A stretch of 43,426 nt of DNA from assembly GCA_022823505.1 (NCBI GenBank), contig JAJEIA010000043.1, forward strand, positions 1 to 43,426. Direction: 5' to 3'. Source of the DNA: Dehalococcoidia bacterium. GTDB lineage: Bacteria; Chloroflexota; Dehalococcoidia; Lucifugimonadales; UBA3495. Positions 32,189 through 40,780 of this stretch are shown piece by piece (the stretch's first letter is position 1; each line of letters opens with the position of its first letter). Position numbers and translations under genes: made by a program. The notes under the pieces are model-generated. The model was not told the DNA's origin. It ran no database searches and saw only the letters and a list, made by a program, of their open reading frames with translations.

Positions 32189-33552
32189 ATGAGCCGGTCG
32201 AGCTACGAATATAATTTCGCTGACCATACCGGGCCCATGGGCGGCAGTCATTGGATGGGTAGCGAACGCCTATCACGAACGTTTTGCCGTCCCCTTTCAT
32301 CTGGCATGGCCGATCTCTTGGATGTCGTTATGTCAGTCTATGCTGCGGACCGTATGTCTCCACGCGATTTCATGGGCCCATCGACCGGACAGCGCAGCAT
32401 CCGCGTCCAGGCTGGGGTGCGCAACCCTAGGCTTTGGAATAGCGCGGAGATGACCGAACAGCTCCGGAATCTACTGTACTGGCTAAGCGAAGACGAATGG
32501 TCATTCCGATTTGTCGGGCGAGAAACCGCTCCTTCCCTAGCTGAATCGGAGCGCTTTCTCTTCAGGTTCCCACCGAAGGAGCGGATTACCGTTTCTTTGT
32601 TCAGCGGCGGTCTGGACTCTCTCGCTGGCTTTGCATACCACTCTCGTCCAGCGTCGGGCGGGTCATACGCTTTGGTGTCCGGCTACACGCAGGACCGTTT
32701 AGCGTTCCAACAACGACGGCAAGTACAACGTATTCGGTCAGCATGGCGAGAAAACCTAACTTCGACCAGCCCCGAGATATATCACGTGGCAGTTCCATTC
32801 GGCATCAGCAAGCCGGAGCGCTGTCGCGAAGAGAAAGGGCAACGCACGAGAGCCTTGGTGTTTCTCGCCATAGGAGTGCTGACGGCGTTATTGGCTGATG
32901 CCGACACCCTGCACGTATATGAAAACGGGATAGGAGCACTGAACTTGCCTCTGAACGAGACGCAGTTGGGTGTCGACAACTATCGAGGAGTCCATCCGCG
33001 TTCGTTGATGATGGCTGAGGATGTTTTCGCGTTGGTGTTGGGGCAGACGGTTCATATCAAAAATCCTTGTCTTTTTCAAACGAAGGCCGAGATGTGCGCC
33101 ACATTGCCAGTGGCCGGCCTTGCGGACGCAATATGCGACACCGTCTCCTGCGATGGCTTTCCACAACGCGTGGCCCAAGCGCAGTGCGGTTGTGTACCTC
33201 GTGTATTCTCCGTCGGCAGTGTCTCCATGCGGCCGGGCTTGGAGAATATGACCTGGCAAGTGGGTACCGACATGATTTGTTGAGTGACCGAGCCACGCTC
33301 AAGTACCGTCAGATATACGGTCTTGAAGCCAGTAAATATCAGGTTCACAAGTTCGCGAACTGCTTGGCTTCTGCTTCCCCTTGGAGGTCATTGGCGACTT
33401 CGTTTCCCAATCTCGCCATGACTCACGCCGCGCTTGTTGCCAGTCAAGGGTTTGGCGCAGACGAAACCGCTGCTAATTTTATCCGTCTGTTCCGGACGTA
33501 CGTAACGGAGTGGGAATCGCTTCCTACGAACCTCAAGCCTTCGGCTAGGTGA
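32189..33552 (+). pseudogene. QueC/QatC-like PP-loop enzyme, interrupted by a one-base frameshift
   Basis: Reading through one missing base near 33190 gives about 454 residues. The N-terminal region (residues about 1-130) resembles the extra domain of QatC-type proteins, with DLLDVVMSVYAADR and LLYWLSEDEWSFRF. The PP-loop ATP site SGGLDS is at residues 139-144. Then come FLAIGVLTALL, NGIGALNLP, TKAEMC and TVSCDGFP. The zinc site is split: QCG in the first frame, CTSCILRRQCLHAAGL in the second. QueC makes preQ0, whereas QueC-like enzymes in phage-defence loci (QatC, type IV CBASS Cap9) have other substrates. Here there is no other queuosine gene. The break may be a real mutation or a sequence error. 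Confidence 0.85.
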
Positions 33553-33556
33553 TCAG

Positions 33557-34789
33557 ATGAGACCACATGTGCTCGACACTATCGACCCCAGAGCGCTGGG
33601 GCAGCGTCTTCAAGACGCCAGAAGAGCCCGACACCTTACGCAGCAGGAAGTTGCCGAGTTTTTGGCTGTAGCCAGGACGACGGTCACGGCATTGGAAAAG
33701 GGGGACCGGCGGGTTAGGCCCGACGAGCTCGCCCGGCTGGCGAACCTCTACGGCAGAGCCGTCAGCGATTTTGTTGGCTCACGGGAGCCGATGGCAAACT
33801 TTGCCGTGCAGTTCCGCACGGCTGTGGCTAATGCCGGCACCGCGTCGGCGCAGAACGCATTGGAACGATCGGTTCAGGATTTTCAAAGTTTGTGCGAAGA
33901 CTACCTGTATCTGGAAAGATTGAATGGGCTTCCTTCTAGGCGTAACTATCCTGCCCAATATCCAATCGATGGGATAGCCCCGGAAGATGCGGCGGTAGAC
34001 TTGGCAACTTACGAACGCAATCGTCTAGGTCTTGGGGACGGGCCAGTTCTCCATTTGCGGGAAACGCTTGAGAGCGACGTTGATATTCGTATCTTTTATT
34101 CCGAATTGCCTTCTCGGGTCGCGGGCGTTTTCGCCTACACCGATGAACTCGGCGGTTGCATTGGTGTCAACGTCCGCCACCCGGAAGAGCGACGACGATG
34201 GACGATGGCCCACGAATATGGCCATTTCCTGACCAGCCGTTTTCGCTCAGAAATAACGATGCTGGGTGGGGCCTACGAGCGTGTGCCCGCCCACGAGCGG
34301 TTTGCCGATACCTTCGCCCGTTCTATGCTCATGCCGGAGACGGGTCTTCGGCGCCGATTCAATGAGATAGCCCGCGCGTTCGAGGGTAGGGTTACCGCAG
34401 CGGAGGTTTGCCGCATCGCTCACTACTACTTTGTGTCAGTAGAAGCAATGATGCTGAGACTGGAGGAGCTGCAACTTCTTCCCAAGGGCGCTTGGGAACG
34501 GCTACGCGACCGGGGATTCAAAGTGCGCGAGGCCCAGAAGGAATTGGGCTTGACCCCACATCGGCACGATGCCAAACCTCTCCCTGTTCGCTATCAACTA
34601 TTGGCTGTCAGATCTTATGAAGAGGGCAATCTTACTGAAGGTGAACTAGCGCGCCTTCTGCGAACGGACAGGGTATCTGCAAGGGATATAGTCCAGACGA
34701 TAACCCATCCGCTGCATCTTCTTGATGAAGGTAGCATAGCGTCTTTATCAATCGATCTGGCGAGCGATGTTAGCGGGCAAGACTCTTGA
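33557..34789 (+). CDS. XRE-type regulator fused to ImmA/IrrE metallopeptidase
   Basis: The 410-residue protein has an N-terminal helix-turn-helix (LGQRLQDARRARHLTQQEVAEFL, residues about 10-65) and a COG2856 zinc peptidase domain with TMAHEYGHFLTSRF, the HExxH motif at residues 219-223. Such proteins sense stress or phage signals and cleave a repressor or act as antitoxins. ImmA and IrrE are studied examples. It starts four bases after the QueC-like stop and ends overlapping the PIN-like gene. It is therefore the likely control element of the cluster. Xre-COG2856 proteins are known partners of PIN-like toxins. Confidence 0.93.
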   Translation: MRPHVLDTIDPRALGQRLQDARRARHLTQQEVAEFLAVARTTVTALEKGDRRVRPDELARLANLYGRAVSDFVGSREPMANFAVQFRTAVANAGTASAQNALERSVQDFQSLCEDYLYLERLNGLPSRRNYPAQYPIDGIAPEDAAVDLATYERNRLGLGDGPVLHLRETLESDVDIRIFYSELPSRVAGVFAYTDELGGCIGVNVRHPEERRRWTMAHEYGHFLTSRFRSEITMLGGAYERVPAHERFADTFARSMLMPETGLRRRFNEIARAFEGRVTAAEVCRIAHYYFVSVEAMMLRLEELQLLPKGAWERLRDRGFKVREAQKELGLTPHRHDAKPLPVRYQLLAVRSYEEGNLTEGELARLLRTDRVSARDIVQTITHPLHLLDEGSIASLSIDLASDVSGQDS

Positions 34790-35358
34790 TTACGCACTTC
34801 CTTGAACTCACCATTCTTGATGCTAGTTGCCTCCTCAACCTTTATGCAACGGGGCGCTTGCGAGACATCGCCCTCGCATTGCCTTATCGCCTCGGAGTCG
34901 CCGAATATGTGCGAGAACGAGAAGCTCTCTATGTATGGTGTCGTGGGTCCACGGTCAACGAGGATAAGCGAGTGCCAGTTGACTTGACGCCTTTGGTGGA
35001 TGACGGCGCGATTCAAGTAGTGCGTCCGGAGCGTCCAGAAGAAGAGGCCACTTTCGTTGATTTCGCCGCAGTGGTGGACGATGGTGAAGCCTTTACGATC
35101 GCACTTGCGCTACATCGAGGGTACTCCGTTGCAACCGACGACCGGAAAGCCCGCCGGATTCTTGCTGAACGGGCACAGGTAGTTCCATTGTTTTCCACGC
35201 TTGAGTTGCTCAAAGCATGGGCTGAAAGAGCATCAGTTTCCAACGACGAGTTGCGACAAGTGATGCTGGCGATACAGTCGGGCGCCAGCTATATTCCCGG
35301 CGCACGCGACCCGCTTTATGAATGGTGGCTGACGATTACCGGATTTGACCTGCGATAG
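34786..35358 (+). CDS. PIN-like domain protein, probable toxin partner of the ImmA/IrrE protein
   Basis: The 190-residue protein begins ELTILDASCLLNLYATG with the first PIN aspartate (Asp12), has VVDDGEAFTIALALHRG with a central acidic pair, and YSVATDDRKARRILAER with the last aspartates. These are the core PIN nuclease acids. It starts at a TTG that overlaps the preceding stop (TTGA), implying strict coupling. The C-terminal 50 residues are a helical extension. Nuclease activity is an inference from the fold. With the XRE-ImmA/IrrE protein it would form a toxin-antitoxin-like pair inside the QueC-like cluster. Confidence 0.85.
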   Translation: MITHFLELTILDASCLLNLYATGRLRDIALALPYRLGVAEYVREREALYVWCRGSTVNEDKRVPVDLTPLVDDGAIQVVRPERPEEEATFVDFAAVVDDGEAFTIALALHRGYSVATDDRKARRILAERAQVVPLFSTLELLKAWAERASVSNDELRQVMLAIQSGASYIPGARDPLYEWWLTITGFDLR

Positions 35359-35375
35359 GAAGGCAAGGAACAAAC

Positions 35376-35561
35376 ATGCCGGCCAAAAAGTCGCGGGCCA
35401 GGCGCAGGGTATGCAAGTTGTTTGAGCCGATGGCCCAAGAAGCCCTACTGAAGGTTTGGCCTCCGGGCAAGATACTCGGCGGCAAGCTCCCTCTCGGCAC
35501 TATACCTGGGATCAAGGACGCTGGTGCGGAACGAGCTTGCGGTGCTGGGCGCAACTGTTGA
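35376..35561 (+). CDS. Possible small basic protein
   Basis: This 61-residue ORF starts at an ATG with a good AAGGAACAAAC ribosome binding site, 17 bases after the PIN-like gene. The N-terminus is strongly basic (MPAKKSRARRRVCKLF), and the rest has no recognisable motif. It could be a small fifth member of the cluster, or chance. The sequence after it, up to 35598, shows nothing else. Confidence 0.35.
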   Translation: MPAKKSRARRRVCKLFEPMAQEALLKVWPPGKILGGKLPLGTIPGIKDAGAERACGAGRNC

Positions 35562-35598
35562 ATGCTCAAAGTCGGGCACGCGTGATCGCCGGCCCGGA

Positions 35599-35627
35599 AT
35601 GACACCTCCCGCCCGACCCGCTATAAT
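35599..35627 (+). promoter_or_regulatory. Sigma70-type promoter for the acyl-CoA dehydrogenase
   Basis: ATGACA (35599-35604) and TATAAT (35622-35627) are spaced by 17 bp, a close match to the vegetative consensus. Transcription would begin near 35634, giving a leader of about 40 nt with GAGG before the ATG at 35675. It separates the housekeeping gene from the defence-like cluster upstream. Confidence 0.75.
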
Positions 35628-35674
35628 TGCACGGCGTAAACGAACGGCACACTCTTTCACGAGGCAGCGTTGCT

Positions 35675-36877
35675 ATGGAATTCGCATTCACCCCCGAACA
35701 GGAAGCCCTGCGCGCCGAAGTCCAGCAATTCATTGCGGAAAACGTAACCCCCGAGATCGTCGCCGAGCTTGAGGACACCGGCATCCGCCGGCGGGGCCCC
35801 AAGACCCGCGAGATGTACAAGCAGATCGCCGACCGGGGCTGGATCGGCATCTCCTGGCCGAAGGAATACGGCGGTCAGGCGGGCAGCCGCATCGACCAGT
35901 ACATCGTGGAAGAGGAGTTCGCCCGCGCCGGCATCACCGTCGGCGGCGCCGGCTCCGGCGCTCCCGCCATCCTCGCCGCCGGCACCGAGGAGCAGAAGCA
36001 GGAGTTCCTGCCCGGCATCATCCGCGGCGAGATCAGCTTCGCCCTGGGCTTCACCGAGCCCCAGGCGGGGGCCGACCTGGCCGGCCTGCAGTGCCGCGCC
36101 GTCCGCGACGGCGACGAGTACGTCATCAACGGCCAGAAGATGTACACCACGGCCGCCCACTACGCCACGCACATCTACCTGATGGCGCGCACCGATCCCG
36201 ATGCGCCCCGCCATCGCGGCATCAGCATCTTCCTGATCCCCATGGACACGCCGGGCATCACCGTGCGCCCGCTGTGGACCATCCAGAACAACCCGCCGGC
36301 TCCGTTGGGCACCACCTACGGCGACAACCGCACCAACGAGACCTTCTTCGAGAACGTCCGCGTCCCGGCGTCCTGCATGCTGGGCGAGGAGAACCAGGGC
36401 TGGTACGTCGGCGCCATGGGCCTCAACCTCGACCGCGTCGGCGCGTCCCGCTACCTGATCTCCATCCAGCGCGACGAGGACATCGTCAACTGGGTCAAGG
36501 ACAACGAGATCGAGGGCTACGCCATGCGCGAAGACCCCGCCCTGCAAGACCGTTTGGCCGACATGTGGATCGAGGGCCAGGTCTGCCGCCTGATGACCAT
36601 GCGCAGCATGTCCATCGTGGAGTCTGACGGCAACTTCACCTACGAGGGTTCCGCCGAGAAGGTCTTCGCCCCCGAGCATGGGGTCCGCACCACCGAGACC
36701 ATCGCGCAGATGCTGGGGCCCTACGGGCAGTTGCTCAACGGGTCCGAGGACGCCATCGAGAGCGGCGTGTTCGCGCACAACCTCATGGGCGCGTTCCAGA
36801 GCGGCATCAACCACGGCAGCGTCCAGGTGATGCGCGACCAGGTGGCCCGCCGGGGCCTGGGTATGCCCCGGGTCTAA
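35675..36877 (+). CDS. Acyl-CoA dehydrogenase family protein
   Basis: The 400-residue flavoprotein has the ACAD three-domain layout. The N-terminal helical domain begins FAFTPEQEALRAEVQQFI. A middle beta domain carries LGFTEPQAGADLAGLQCRA and YVINGQKMYTT. A C-terminal helical domain ends MRDQVARRGLGMPRV. The usual catalytic glutamate position near the C-terminus is not obvious to me, so the exact subfamily and substrate are open (a FadE17/28-like large-substrate or steroid side-chain type is possible). The ATG at 35675 follows a promoter and GAGG. A 16-codon upstream extension is unlikely. Confidence 0.93.
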   Translation: MEFAFTPEQEALRAEVQQFIAENVTPEIVAELEDTGIRRRGPKTREMYKQIADRGWIGISWPKEYGGQAGSRIDQYIVEEEFARAGITVGGAGSGAPAILAAGTEEQKQEFLPGIIRGEISFALGFTEPQAGADLAGLQCRAVRDGDEYVINGQKMYTTAAHYATHIYLMARTDPDAPRHRGISIFLIPMDTPGITVRPLWTIQNNPPAPLGTTYGDNRTNETFFENVRVPASCMLGEENQGWYVGAMGLNLDRVGASRYLISIQRDEDIVNWVKDNEIEGYAMREDPALQDRLADMWIEGQVCRLMTMRSMSIVESDGNFTYEGSAEKVFAPEHGVRTTETIAQMLGPYGQLLNGSEDAIESGVFAHNLMGAFQSGINHGSVQVMRDQVARRGLGMPRV

Positions 36878-36898
36878 CCCGTCGCCGGAGCCGTCACC

Positions 36899-37600
36899 GT
36901 GACGCAAACCCAGGCCGCAACCGCCGAAACCTGCGATCAATTCCTGCGCCAGGCCCGTGAGTACCTGGCGCAAGGCGACTTGGTATCTGCCTCGGCCACG
37001 GGCTGGCGGGCAGCGGAAATCGCCATGGCCAGCTGCGCCGGGCCAGGCGCCGGGTTCAACTTCACGGACGCCGCTCAACGGCTGGTCAAAGATAATCGAG
37101 GGCACACCAACGCCGCCGAGTGGGTAGTCAGCGCCATGGCGCTGTCGGATAACGCCGGGTACGACTGGCTGGACAGCGAGGGCGTCGCTCGGCGGCTGGA
37201 CGACGTGCAACGGCTGGCGATACTGGTGAAGGACCTGGCCGAGCCGCCGCGGAGCGCGGAGGACGTGTTGCGCCGCGCTTGGGAGTGCATGGATAACGGT
37301 TATCTAATTCCGGCGTCAGATAAAGGATGGGAAGCGGCGTTGCTGGCCGCCAAATCTTATGCCGATACCATTGGCTGCCGTTACGGAGACGAAAGTCATT
37401 TTGATTCGGTAATGCGCACATTGGAAAAAGAAGAGGCCGACAGCAAGGAGATTGGGGGATGGACGTACGCTGCCGTCAAATTACGCAAGACGGCCGTTTA
37501 TTGCGCCGGGCGCAGCGATCCCCAATATGCCGAACTCTTCGCCGATGATGTAAGGGCGGTCGGAAACCTGGTGTTATTCATCCAGGCAAGAGTTGGGTAA
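36899..37600 (+). CDS. Helical protein with two PaREP1/HEPN-like units
   Basis: The 233-residue protein is built from two related helical units, about 1-117 and 118-233. Each opens with a pair of helices of the type FLRQAREYLAQGDLVSASATGWRAAEIAM and VLRRAWECMDNGYLIPASDKGWEAALLAAKSYA. The pattern recalls PaREP1/HEPN-type bundles. No RxxxxH nuclease motif stands out. It starts at GTG, 21 bases after the acyl-CoA dehydrogenase stop, with CGGAGCCGTCACC upstream. The first unit is GC-rich and the second clearly AT-richer, as if assembled from two sources. A third unit is the next gene. Confidence 0.75.
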   Translation: MTQTQAATAETCDQFLRQAREYLAQGDLVSASATGWRAAEIAMASCAGPGAGFNFTDAAQRLVKDNRGHTNAAEWVVSAMALSDNAGYDWLDSEGVARRLDDVQRLAILVKDLAEPPRSAEDVLRRAWECMDNGYLIPASDKGWEAALLAAKSYADTIGCRYGDESHFDSVMRTLEKEEADSKEIGGWTYAAVKLRKTAVYCAGRSDPQYAELFADDVRAVGNLVLFIQARVG

Positions 37601-37609
37601 TTCCTGGGA

Positions 37610-38005
37610 ATGGCAAGGATGTCCAAAATGTCGGAATTTGGAGGCGACCATGCCCAAATCAGTGCCGCGTTCTTGCACCGTAGTCGGGCATATTTATCTA
37701 ATGGCGATTTGCTACAGGCATCGGAGAAAGGTTGGGGAGCAGCCGCTCATGCCGTTAAGACCTATGCCGCAGCCCGTACTCTGACGTATATCAACCACAG
37801 CGATTTTCACTACATAGTGACCGAGTTGCGGATGGAAACGCGCCGCGACCAGATACGCTTCTGGGAACGCAGCGCCAACGACTTGCATCAGAATTTCTAC
37901 GAAGATGACTTTGGCGCGCAGCAAATTGCCGAGTGCTTGGACGATGTGGCTAACCTGGTCAACATGATCCGGCAATTGGTCGGCCTTCCGTCGCTAGACG
38001 ATTAG
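37610..38005 (+). CDS. Helical protein with one PaREP1/HEPN-like unit
   Basis: The 131-residue protein contains a single unit, FLHRSRAYLSNGDLLQASEKGWGAAAHAVKTYA, very like the second unit of the preceding gene, followed by a long helix bundle ending DDVANLVNMIRQLVGLPSLDD. The ATG at 37610 lies ten bases after the preceding stop. ATGs at 37619 and 37628 are also possible. HEPN-fold proteins often pair with nucleotidyltransferases in toxin-antitoxin or CRISPR-related systems, but no such partner is adjacent. Function is unknown. AT-richer than the two flanking dehydrogenases. Confidence 0.75.
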   Translation: MARMSKMSEFGGDHAQISAAFLHRSRAYLSNGDLLQASEKGWGAAAHAVKTYAAARTLTYINHSDFHYIVTELRMETRRDQIRFWERSANDLHQNFYEDDFGAQQIAECLDDVANLVNMIRQLVGLPSLDD

Positions 38006-38073
38006 CGTCCGCCTTTCGGAGTTTCGGCATTCCCACCCACTGAACCTAAACTTACTACCCAAACCGAGGCACG

Positions 38074-39249
38074 ATGAACGTACTACCCACCGAAGAAGAA
38101 CTGATGGTCAAGAACGCCGCCCGGGAGTTCCTGGACGCGGAGTGCCCGCCCAGCCTCGCCCGGGCCATTGAGCAGGACGAGCGCGGCTACTCCGTGGAAC
38201 TCTGGGAGCAGATGGCCAGCCTCGGCTGGTTCGGCATCTCCCTGCCCGAGGCCTACGGCGGCGGCGGCCTGCCCGTCACCTACCTCGGCCTCATCCTGGA
38301 GGAGTGCGGGCGCGCCATCGCCCCGGTGCCCTTCCACAGCACCGCCACCGCCGCCCTGGCCGTAGTCAACCACGGCTCCGACGAGCAGAAGCAGTCCATC
38401 CTGCCCCGCGTCGCCCGCGGCGACCTCATCATGACCTGGGCGGTGCAGGAGCAGGACCCGCGCCTCCGCGCCGACGCCGTGCAGTGCCGCGGCGAGGTGG
38501 ACGGCGACAGCCTGGTCATCAACGGCATCAAGCACTTCGTGGACAACTTCTCCGCCGCCGAGCTGGTGGTCATGGCCGTGCGCACCGCCGACCCGACGGA
38601 TGGCAGCGCCGGCATCACCCTGTGCATCGTGCCCACCAACTCCGCCGGCATCACCGAGACCCGGCTCACCACGCTGGCCAAGGACTCCCAGAGCAAGATC
38701 GAGTTGAGCGACGTCCGCATCCCCCTGAGCGGCGTCATCGGCGAGGTGAACCAGGGCTGGCCGGCCACGCAGGAAATGCTGGACACCGGCACCGCCCTGC
38801 TGTGCACCCAGATCATCGGCGCGGCCCGCAAGGACGCCGAGATGGCCATCGAGTACGCCAAGAACCGCGTCGCCTTTGGCCGTCCCATCGCCGGGTTCCA
38901 GTCCATCCAGCACCTCTGCGCCGACATGATCGTCTGGGTCGACGGCGCGCAGTTGCTCACCTACGAGGCCCTGTGGAAGCTGGACGCCGGCCTGCCCTAC
39001 AGCGTTGAGGTGTCCCAGGCCAAGGCGTTCACCAACGACAAGTGCCAGGCCACCGTGCGTTCCTCACAGCAGATCCACGGCGGCATCGGCTTCATGATGG
39101 AGTTCGACCTGCACCTCTGGTATCGCCGCGTCGCCGCGTGGACCATGCGCATGGGAACCAGCTTCGAGCACCGCGCCCGGGTCGCTCGCTCCCTGCTGGC
39201 CCAGCCCGGCCGGGTGCGCCTCGGCATGGACATCGAAGCCGTCGCCTGA
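38074..39249 (+). CDS. Acyl-CoA dehydrogenase family protein
   Basis: The 391-residue ACAD has an N-terminal helical domain (NVLPTEEELMVKNAAREFLD), a GWFGISLPEAYGGGGL loop, the middle domain with MTWAVQEQDPRLRADAVQC, and a C-terminal domain with RVAFGRPIAGFQSIQHLCADM and QQIHGGIGFMMEFDLHLWYRR. The last motif is typical of the family's C-terminal flavin-binding site. It resembles the beta-type subunits of heterotetrameric sterol/acyl ACADs but could act alone. The substrate is unknown. It is not directly linked to the first ACAD because the HEPN-like genes lie between. The ATG follows weak GAGGCACG. Confidence 0.93.
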   Translation: MNVLPTEEELMVKNAAREFLDAECPPSLARAIEQDERGYSVELWEQMASLGWFGISLPEAYGGGGLPVTYLGLILEECGRAIAPVPFHSTATAALAVVNHGSDEQKQSILPRVARGDLIMTWAVQEQDPRLRADAVQCRGEVDGDSLVINGIKHFVDNFSAAELVVMAVRTADPTDGSAGITLCIVPTNSAGITETRLTTLAKDSQSKIELSDVRIPLSGVIGEVNQGWPATQEMLDTGTALLCTQIIGAARKDAEMAIEYAKNRVAFGRPIAGFQSIQHLCADMIVWVDGAQLLTYEALWKLDAGLPYSVEVSQAKAFTNDKCQATVRSSQQIHGGIGFMMEFDLHLWYRRVAAWTMRMGTSFEHRARVARSLLAQPGRVRLGMDIEAVA

Positions 39250-39262
39250 CCCCACGTTGCTT

Positions 39263-39294
39263 GTCATCGCGAGCCCAACGTGGCAATCTCCGCC
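39263..39294. repeat. Dispersed repeat, family B (single arm)
   Basis: GTCATCGCGAGCCCAACGTGG followed by CAATCTC is one arm of family B. It fills most of the 74-bp gap between the acyl-CoA dehydrogenase and the YHS-domain gene. No matching second arm is present nearby. Confidence 0.6.
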
Positions 39295-39323
39295 TAATCC
39301 CGAATCCAAACAGGAGCCCGACA

Positions 39324-39533
39324 ATGCCCGCCGATCCCGTCTGCCCCGTCTGCAAGACCGTAATCAACGAGGACAGCGCCCGCGCCACCACCGGCCAGAC
39401 CATGCACGGCGCCAACGAGGTTGACCCCAACGCCGGCACCCGCAGCTTCTACAACGGCGAGTGGTACTATTTCTGCACGCTGCAGTGCCGCACCCGGTTT
39501 CTGACGGCGCCCAACACCTTCATCGAAAGCTAG
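39324..39533 (+). CDS. YHS-domain protein
   Basis: This 69-residue protein has PVCPVCKTVINEDSA at the start, then YNGEWYYFCTLQCRTRF, matching the YHS/TRASH-like metal-binding module in which the first CxxC and the later CxxxC bind a metal such as copper or iron. The ATG lies seven bases after AGGAG. It is a stand-alone module, of the type often near metal transporters or monooxygenases. The next gene encodes a flavin-dependent oxidoreductase, but no functional link is evident. A longer frame upstream runs inside the acyl-CoA dehydrogenase and is a shadow. Confidence 0.88.
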   Translation: MPADPVCPVCKTVINEDSARATTGQTMHGANEVDPNAGTRSFYNGEWYYFCTLQCRTRFLTAPNTFIES

Positions 39534-39620
39534 CCGCCACCTGTTGTTGCCGGCGCAGCGCGGCGGTCCCGCCGCCTCGGCAGCTAAAATCTCTTGGAAC
39601 GAACCGATGGGAGGATCACC

Positions 39621-40703
39621 ATGCACGTCGGTCTGGTAATGGAATGTGACTATCGTGAGGGACGCACCCAGGACGAAGCCTTTGATGAGGCCTTCACCAT
39701 AGCCCAATTGGCTGATGATACGGGCATCGACGGCGTCTGGCTGGCCGAGCGTCACTTCGCCGCGCCCCGCACGCCCACCGACCCGGGCGGAGCCGGGATC
39801 CCGTCGGTGTCGTCGGTCCCGCTGATGATGGCCGGCATCATCGCCGCCCGAACGGAACGCGTCCGCGTCGGCACCGGCGTCAGCGTGCTGCCCCTGGCCC
39901 ATCCCATCCGCCTGGCCGAGGAAGCCTCGACCGTGGACAACATCTCCAAAGGCCGGCTGGACTTTGGCATCGGGCGCAGCAGTTTCCCCCGATCCTATCA
40001 GGGTTACGGCGTGCCCTACGACGAGAGCCGCGAGCGCTTCGCCGAGGCCCTGGAGATCATCCTCAAGGCGTGGAACAACTACCGGTTCGATCACCACGGC
40101 CATTACTACAACATGGACGACGTGGTGCTCACGCCGCGCCCCTACCAGCAGCCCCATCCGCCCATCCGCATCGCCGCCAACTCGGTGGAGACCTTCCGGA
40201 TCATCGGCGAGCTGGGCTTCCCGCTGGTCACCGGCGTGCGCGGCCAGGGCATCCCGCAGGTCGCCAGCAATCTGAAAATCTACCGTGAGACCGCCGCCGC
40301 CAACGGCCACGACGTGGACGACGCCTACGTGCGCATGCCCATCTACGTGGGCGACTCGATGGAAGAGGTTCGCGCGGACACGGAGGAGAGCACCATGCGT
40401 GCCTTCCGCCGCACCGCCGACACGTACATCCGCACGGTGGAGGCAGAGGGCGCCAACGCCACCGAGGAGCGTCGCCAGCGCGCCGAGCAGTTGCTCAACA
40501 CCACCTACGACGACCTGCTGGTGGACCGGGTCGCCTACGGCACGCCCGAGCAGGTCGCCGAGCGCCTGATCTCCCTGCGCGACGACCTCGGCCTGACCGG
40601 CTTCATCATGGAGCCCAACCTGGGCGGCACCGTACCCGCGGAGCGCGTCCAGAAGTCCATCCGCCTCTACGCCGAGGAGGTCGGCCCGGCGTTGCGGGAG
40701 TGA
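39621..40703 (+). CDS. LLM-class flavin-dependent oxidoreductase (luciferase-like)
   Basis: The 360-residue TIM-barrel protein has DGVWLAERHFA near residue 43, VGTGVSVLPLAHPIRLAEEASTVDNISKGRLDFGIGRSS (the family's central strands) and VAYGTPEQVAERL near the end. These enzymes use FMNH2 or F420 to oxidise diverse small molecules. It has the look of the bacterial luciferase-like monooxygenases that are abundant in marine Chloroflexota. The ATG at 39621 follows GGGAGGATCACC. A strong intrinsic terminator lies 26 bp after the stop. Confidence 0.93.
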   Translation: MHVGLVMECDYREGRTQDEAFDEAFTIAQLADDTGIDGVWLAERHFAAPRTPTDPGGAGIPSVSSVPLMMAGIIAARTERVRVGTGVSVLPLAHPIRLAEEASTVDNISKGRLDFGIGRSSFPRSYQGYGVPYDESRERFAEALEIILKAWNNYRFDHHGHYYNMDDVVLTPRPYQQPHPPIRIAANSVETFRIIGELGFPLVTGVRGQGIPQVASNLKIYRETAAANGHDVDDAYVRMPIYVGDSMEEVRADTEESTMRAFRRTADTYIRTVEAEGANATEERRQRAEQLLNTTYDDLLVDRVAYGTPEQVAERLISLRDDLGLTGFIMEPNLGGTVPAERVQKSIRLYAEEVGPALRE

Positions 40704-40728
40704 GGCGCCGGCTCACCAGGCGACCAGC

Positions 40729-40759
40729 AAAAGGCCCCGCCGGTGAGCGGGGCCTTTTT
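40729..40759 (+). terminator. Intrinsic terminator after the LLM oxidoreductase
   Basis: AAAAGGCCCCGC pairs with GCGGGGCCTTTTT around a 6-nt loop. The run of five T follows the stem directly and the A-run precedes it, so it may work in both directions. It separates the plus-strand gene from the convergent membrane protein gene ending at 40781. Confidence 0.92.
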
Positions 40760-40780
40760 GACGATCACGCGCTGGTCACG

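Noticed and set aside
33181..33200. Programmed ribosomal frameshift in the QueC-like gene
   Set aside because: No slippery heptamer or obvious stimulatory structure is near, and a single lost base explains the break.
31521..33552. A standard Qat or CBASS system
   Set aside because: There is no QatA-type ATPase, no TatD-like QatD and no CD-NTase, and the 220-residue protein does not look like QatB.
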